Shown here: piece by piece, positions 25,152 to 27,194 of the stretch
How the letters are laid out: each line of letters opens with the position of its first letter
Position numbering within the stretch: position 1 is the first letter of the stretch
Assembly (NCBI GenBank): GCA_910586615.1
Contig: CAJUJP010000045.1
Span: 1 to 27,194, forward strand
Source of the DNA: an uncultured Lachnospiraceae bacterium
GTDB lineage: Bacteria; Bacillota; Clostridia; Lachnospirales; Lachnospiraceae
Length of the DNA: 27,194 nucleotides
Direction: 5' to 3'
Program-made: the position numbers and the translations under genes
Notes under the pieces: model-generated
Seen by the model: the letters and a program-made list of their open reading frames with translations, nothing else
Database searches by the model: none
Told to the model about the DNA's origin: nothing

Positions 25152-25180
25152 AGTATAATCCCAAATCAAAAAAATGTCAT
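25152..25180 (-). promoter_or_regulatory. Candidate proximal promoter of the DUF1653 gene
   Basis: Minus strand: ATGACA (25175-25180) and TATACT (25152-25157), spacer 17 nt. It lies about 75 nt from the DUF1653 start. Confidence 0.5.
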
Positions 25181-25209
25181 TCCTTTCTCTGTATGAAAAA
25201 AATAAAAAA

Positions 25210-25254
25210 CTAAGTAATGATGCATCGCACAAACCAGAACATTTGTTCCATCAT
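25210..25254 (-). CDS. Possible 14-residue leaderless ORF at the SOS promoter
   Basis: On the minus strand the predicted start of transcription (about 25252-25253) coincides with ATGATG, opening a frame for MMEQMFWFVRCIIT. It stops with TAG and is followed at once by TTTTTTATTTTTTT. The ORF covers a LexA box, so the resemblance to a gene may be chance. No ribosome site is possible. Confidence 0.15.
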   Translation of the reverse strand: MMEQMFWFVRCIIT

Positions 25255-25287
25255 CTCAAATATAAAACATACGTTCTGATTTGTCAA
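25237..25287 (-). promoter_or_regulatory. Promoter with two LexA-type boxes
   Basis: Minus strand: TTGACA (25282-25287) and TATATT (25259-25264), spacer 17 nt. One box, GAAC-GTAT-GTTT (25265-25276), sits between -35 and -10. A second, perfectly symmetric box, GAAC-AAAT-GTTC (25237-25248), lies just after the expected transcription start. Firmicute LexA binds CGAAC-N4-GTTYG-like sites, so LexA could block this promoter twice. It directs transcription toward DUF1653, 5'-nucleotidase and SfsA-MutY. Confidence 0.7.
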
Positions 25288-25292
25288 CACCT

Positions 25293-25661
25293 CTATAACT
25301 CATACCGGAAACTGCATACCATATCCTGAAATTCCATACCGGCCAATATATTCTCAAGCTTCCTCTTCTCCTCCGATGACATGGACGCAAGTCTCCGGTG
25401 ATGAAGAAGTATCCTGTATTCACGGCTTCCGTCCTGATTAGTCACCCTGAGCATATTCACGCCGCAGTTATGAAATCCTTCTTCTTCCAGAAACTGCTGT
25501 GTCCTGTCCACATAGTCCCGTTCCAGTTCCGCATAGTAATGATTCTCTCTTGCGCGCCCGCGGTTCTCCATACTCATCGCCGTTCCTTTTACACAAAGAA
25601 CCACCGCAGATATAAATATGACTGTAAGTATCCAGAAAATCCGCTCCCTGATTGATCTCAT
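25293..25661 (-). CDS. Small single-pass membrane protein, unknown function
   Basis: A 122-residue protein: a basic N-terminus (MRSIRER), one membrane helix or uncleaved signal (about 8-28), and then a soluble, charged, probably extracytoplasmic domain with two Cys (in HNCGVNML and DMVCSF). I do not recognise the family. ATG 25661 has AGAGGAGGAG about 5 nt upstream. The frame stays open to ATG 25697, which has no ribosome site and sits just downstream of the terminator at 25706, so it is not used. The SOS-type promoter begins right after its stop codon. Confidence 0.75.
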   Translation of the reverse strand: MRSIRERIFWILTVIFISAVVLCVKGTAMSMENRGRARENHYYAELERDYVDRTQQFLEEEGFHNCGVNMLRVTNQDGSREYRILLHHRRLASMSSEEKRKLENILAGMEFQDMVCSFRYEL

Positions 25662-25705
25662 TCCGTCTCCTCCTCTGTGCTCCTGATCCTTTTTCATTAA
25701 GGATA

Positions 25706-25736
25706 CAAAAAATGGAGTCCCATATACAGGACTCCA
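25706..25736 (-). terminator. Terminator of the thrH operon
   Basis: Minus-strand TGGAGTCC (plus 25729-25736) / GGACTCCA (25713-25720) with an 8-nt loop, followed by TTTTTTG. Confidence 0.9.
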
Positions 25737-25832
25737 TAGTAAAACTTTATAAAGACAGATTCGGACAACACAACTGTTGATCCTCCGGCGGCACTGCCGT
25801 CAGACGGCCTCACGGCTGTCCGTATGCAGCCA

Positions 25833-26123
25833 TCACTGCATTTTCTCGTATCTGCTGAAGATCTTATCCTCACCGCACACATGCCTTGTACCGTCAGAAT
25901 CCGTGATAATATAATCACCCTCTCCGATAAAAGTGCGCCCCCTGCGGTGCATGATATAAGGACACACGATCACCCCGTTGTCTCTTTTTATCTTAATGAG
26001 CGTATCCGTAACGATCCATGCCCTGGTCACCACATCCGACCAGGGTTCAAACCCGTCCTCCATCCCTTTACCGACTTCATACTTCTCTACCTCTGATTCC
26101 AATGCCACACGTCTGCACTTCAT
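25833..26123 (-). CDS. 96-residue protein with phage-like PGDYI-type C-terminus
   Basis: A 96-residue soluble protein. Its second half, IGEGDYIITDSDGTRHVCGEDKIF, resembles a motif common at the end of small phage-encoded proteins of unknown function (GD-W/Y-x-I...G...-C...-F). The first half (MKCRRVALESEVEKYEVGKG) is charged. ATG 26123 follows GGAGGT by about 6 nt. It lies downstream of thrH and upstream of a strong terminator, so it is probably co-transcribed with thrH. The resemblance is from memory of the motif, not from a search. Confidence 0.65.
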   Translation of the reverse strand: MKCRRVALESEVEKYEVGKGMEDGFEPWSDVVTRAWIVTDTLIKIKRDNGVIVCPYIMHRRGRTFIGEGDYIITDSDGTRHVCGEDKIFSRYEKMQ

Positions 26124-26126
26124 CTT

Positions 26127-26282
26127 TTACCTCCATTCCGGTTCCCGTTCCCCATACACGGGAATTTCTCCCTGTTCATTGTCTCCCCGCCTGATCCGCC
26201 CCTCTGCTCTGTGGTCCTTCCCCATCAAAACACTGTACAGGCCGGCCCACGGCACCTGAACTCCCATGCCGCAAATGCACAT
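26127..26282 (-). CDS. Possible 51-residue ORF between thrH and the 96-residue gene
   Basis: An open frame from ATG 26282 to TAA (26127-26129), whose stop lies inside the ribosome site of the next gene. It begins in the same frame as thrH, four codons after the thrH stop. No ribosome site precedes this ATG or the internal ones. The product (GEIPVYGEREPEWR at the end) matches no family I know. It could be spacer DNA or the tail of a longer ancestral ThrH. Confidence 0.3.
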   Translation of the reverse strand: MCICGMGVQVPWAGLYSVLMGKDHRAEGRIRRGDNEQGEIPVYGEREPEWR

Positions 26283-26294
26283 GGCACACGGGGT

Positions 26295-26906
26295 TTACTG
26301 CTCCAACGCCTCCCTGATGGCCCCCATCAGTTCCTCGTAAGTTTCATAGGCCGGAATCCGGGGATTATCTTTCTTGATCTGTTCTGTGCTCTTGAAAAGA
26401 AATCCCGCCTTGCTGGCCCGGATCATACCCATATCGTTATGGCTGTCTCCGCTTGCGATCGTATCATATCCGATGGACTGCAGAGCCTTCACGGTAGTCA
26501 GCTTGGAATTCTCAATCCGCATCCTGAACCCTGTGATCTCCCCGTCCGGCGCCACCTCCAGGGAATTGCAGAAAATAGTGGGATACCCCAGCTTCTTCAT
26601 CAGCGGCCCGGCAAACTGGGTAAAAGTATCGCTGATGATGATAACCTGTGTGATGCTGCGCAGTTCGTCCAGAAACTCCTTCGCGCCCGGAATGGGGTCT
26701 ATGGTGGCAATGGTCTCCTGAATCTCCTTCAGTCCAAGTCCATGCTCCTTTAAAATTCCCAGTCTCCAATTCATCAGTTTATCGTAATCGGGCTCGTCCC
26801 TGGTGGTACGCTTCAGTTCAGGAATGCCGCTGGCCTGTGCAAAAGCGATCCAGATTTCCGGCACAAGCACTCCCTCCAGATCCAGACAAACAATATTCAT
26901 GCTCAT
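26295..26906 (-). CDS. thrH: ThrH-type bifunctional phosphoserine phosphatase / homoserine phosphotransferase
   Basis: A 203-residue HAD hydrolase. Motif I is CLDLEGVLVPE (7-17), with Asp9 and the Glu11 substitution typical of ThrH rather than the usual DxD. Motif II is IISDTF (90-95, Ser92), motif III is Lys140 or a nearby Lys, and motif IV is GDSHNDMGM (153-161). Known ThrH can dephosphorylate phosphoserine and can move the phosphate to homoserine, linking serine and threonine synthesis. Here homoserine dehydrogenase and aspartate kinase are 16 kb away, and glyA lies between them. ATG 26906 has CGGAG 7 nt upstream; that site is part of a hairpin repeat. It is the first gene of a unit ending at 25706. 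Confidence 0.9.
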   Translation of the reverse strand: MSMNIVCLDLEGVLVPEIWIAFAQASGIPELKRTTRDEPDYDKLMNWRLGILKEHGLGLKEIQETIATIDPIPGAKEFLDELRSITQVIIISDTFTQFAGPLMKKLGYPTIFCNSLEVAPDGEITGFRMRIENSKLTTVKALQSIGYDTIASGDSHNDMGMIRASKAGFLFKSTEQIKKDNPRIPAYETYEELMGAIREALEQ

Positions 26907-26916
26907 ATTTTACTCC

Positions 26917-26980
26917 GTTTCTGCGCTGCTTTACTCGCAAATCCATACATGGATTTTGAATTTGCGGCAGACGGCGCTCT
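26917..26980 (-). repeat. Repeat family C relative in the thrH leader
   Basis: It shares the segment read toward thrH as AAAGCAGCGCAGAA-CGG with the elements before GT2, and ends in CGGAG, the thrH ribosome site. The interior differs: nested CGCAAAT/ATTTGCG and CCAT/ATGG stems inside a GCGC/GCGC outer pairing. Confidence 0.65.
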
Positions 26981-27009
26981 GTAATAATCTCTCTTAATAA
27001 TCCTATAGT

Positions 27010-27039
27010 AGTATACCTTATCTTTGTATACGGCTGCAA
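27010..27039 (-). promoter_or_regulatory. Promoter of the thrH operon
   Basis: Minus strand: TTGCAG (27034-27039) and TATACT (27010-27015), spacer 18 nt, about 100 nt before thrH. The hairpin repeat lies between promoter and start codon. Confidence 0.6.
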
Positions 27040-27074
27040 CTTTATTTTATGCACGGCAGGCCATGCCGGGAAAC

Positions 27075-27182
27075 CATGTTACTGTTCACACAGGATTTAG
27101 CATTTACTGCTAAATCCGTACGAAAACGTATATATTGCAAGTAAAAATCCATTTGCGAAGCAAATTTTGCATGGATTTTTAC
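27075..27182. repeat. Cluster of palindromes at the right edge
   Basis: GTTACTGTTCACA (27075-27087) repeats an arm of the inverted repeat at 17871. Then GGATTTAGCA/TGCTAAATCC forms a hairpin (27092-27116). Then GTAAAAATCCA (27141-27151) pairs with TGGATTTTTAC (27172-27182) around the inner hairpin ATTTGC-GAA-GCAAAT. No gene is seen here. Confidence 0.75.
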
Positions 27183-27194
27183 CTGTTACTGGAA

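Overview
The window looks like a chromosomal segment of a Clostridia member, most likely Lachnospiraceae. The evidence is the moderate GC content, strong AGGAGG ribosome sites, an uncoupled sensory-type [FeFe]-hydrogenase, a GH3 protein with a huge Asp/Glu tail, a DUF1653 protein, and families of extragenic hairpin repeats. Most genes lie on the minus strand; the LUD gene, the lipid kinase gene and the PAP2 gene are plus. Nothing here looks like a prophage or an integrated element.

Left part (1-7,600): the end of an unidentified plus-strand gene and a 54-residue small ORF face a tRNA-Gly(GCC) with its own promoter and terminator. Next are an anchored GH3 (NagZ-like) hydrolase with an extraordinary acidic domain, and a 1-kb stretch with no annotated-type gene. 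That stretch contains a near-consensus promoter, about 300 nt of probably non-coding RNA, and a strong hairpin. A LUD-domain protein then converges on a soluble hydrogenase-chemotaxis-transducer fusion whose leader carries three tandem 75-bp repeats.

Middle (7,500-17,800): an ACT regulator, homoserine dehydrogenase and aspartate kinase form one operon (threonine/methionine entry). It is followed upstream by a soluble hybrid histidine kinase, glyA, and two GT4 glycosyltransferases with their own promoter.

Right part (18,100-27,194): a DagK-type lipid kinase, a PAP2 phosphatase and a GT2 glycosyltransferase suggest membrane lipid or glycolipid work. A minus-strand run of DUF1653 protein, cytosolic 5'-nucleotidase and a single-chain SfsA-MutY fusion sits downstream of a TTGACA/TATATT promoter that contains two LexA-type GAAC-N4-GTTY boxes. 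This reads as a DNA-damage/nucleotide-hygiene operon. The end holds a short one-pass membrane protein and a ThrH operon, the latter linking back to the Hom/LysC threonine pathway.

An extra layer runs through the window: at least four related hairpin-repeat families lie between genes. One of them (21,419-21,612, and a relative at 26,917-26,980) ends with the ribosome-binding site of the next gene and can be folded as a pseudoknot just upstream of it. The most interesting items are this leader element, the candidate LexA-controlled SfsA-MutY operon, and the orphan transcript at about 3,100-3,410.
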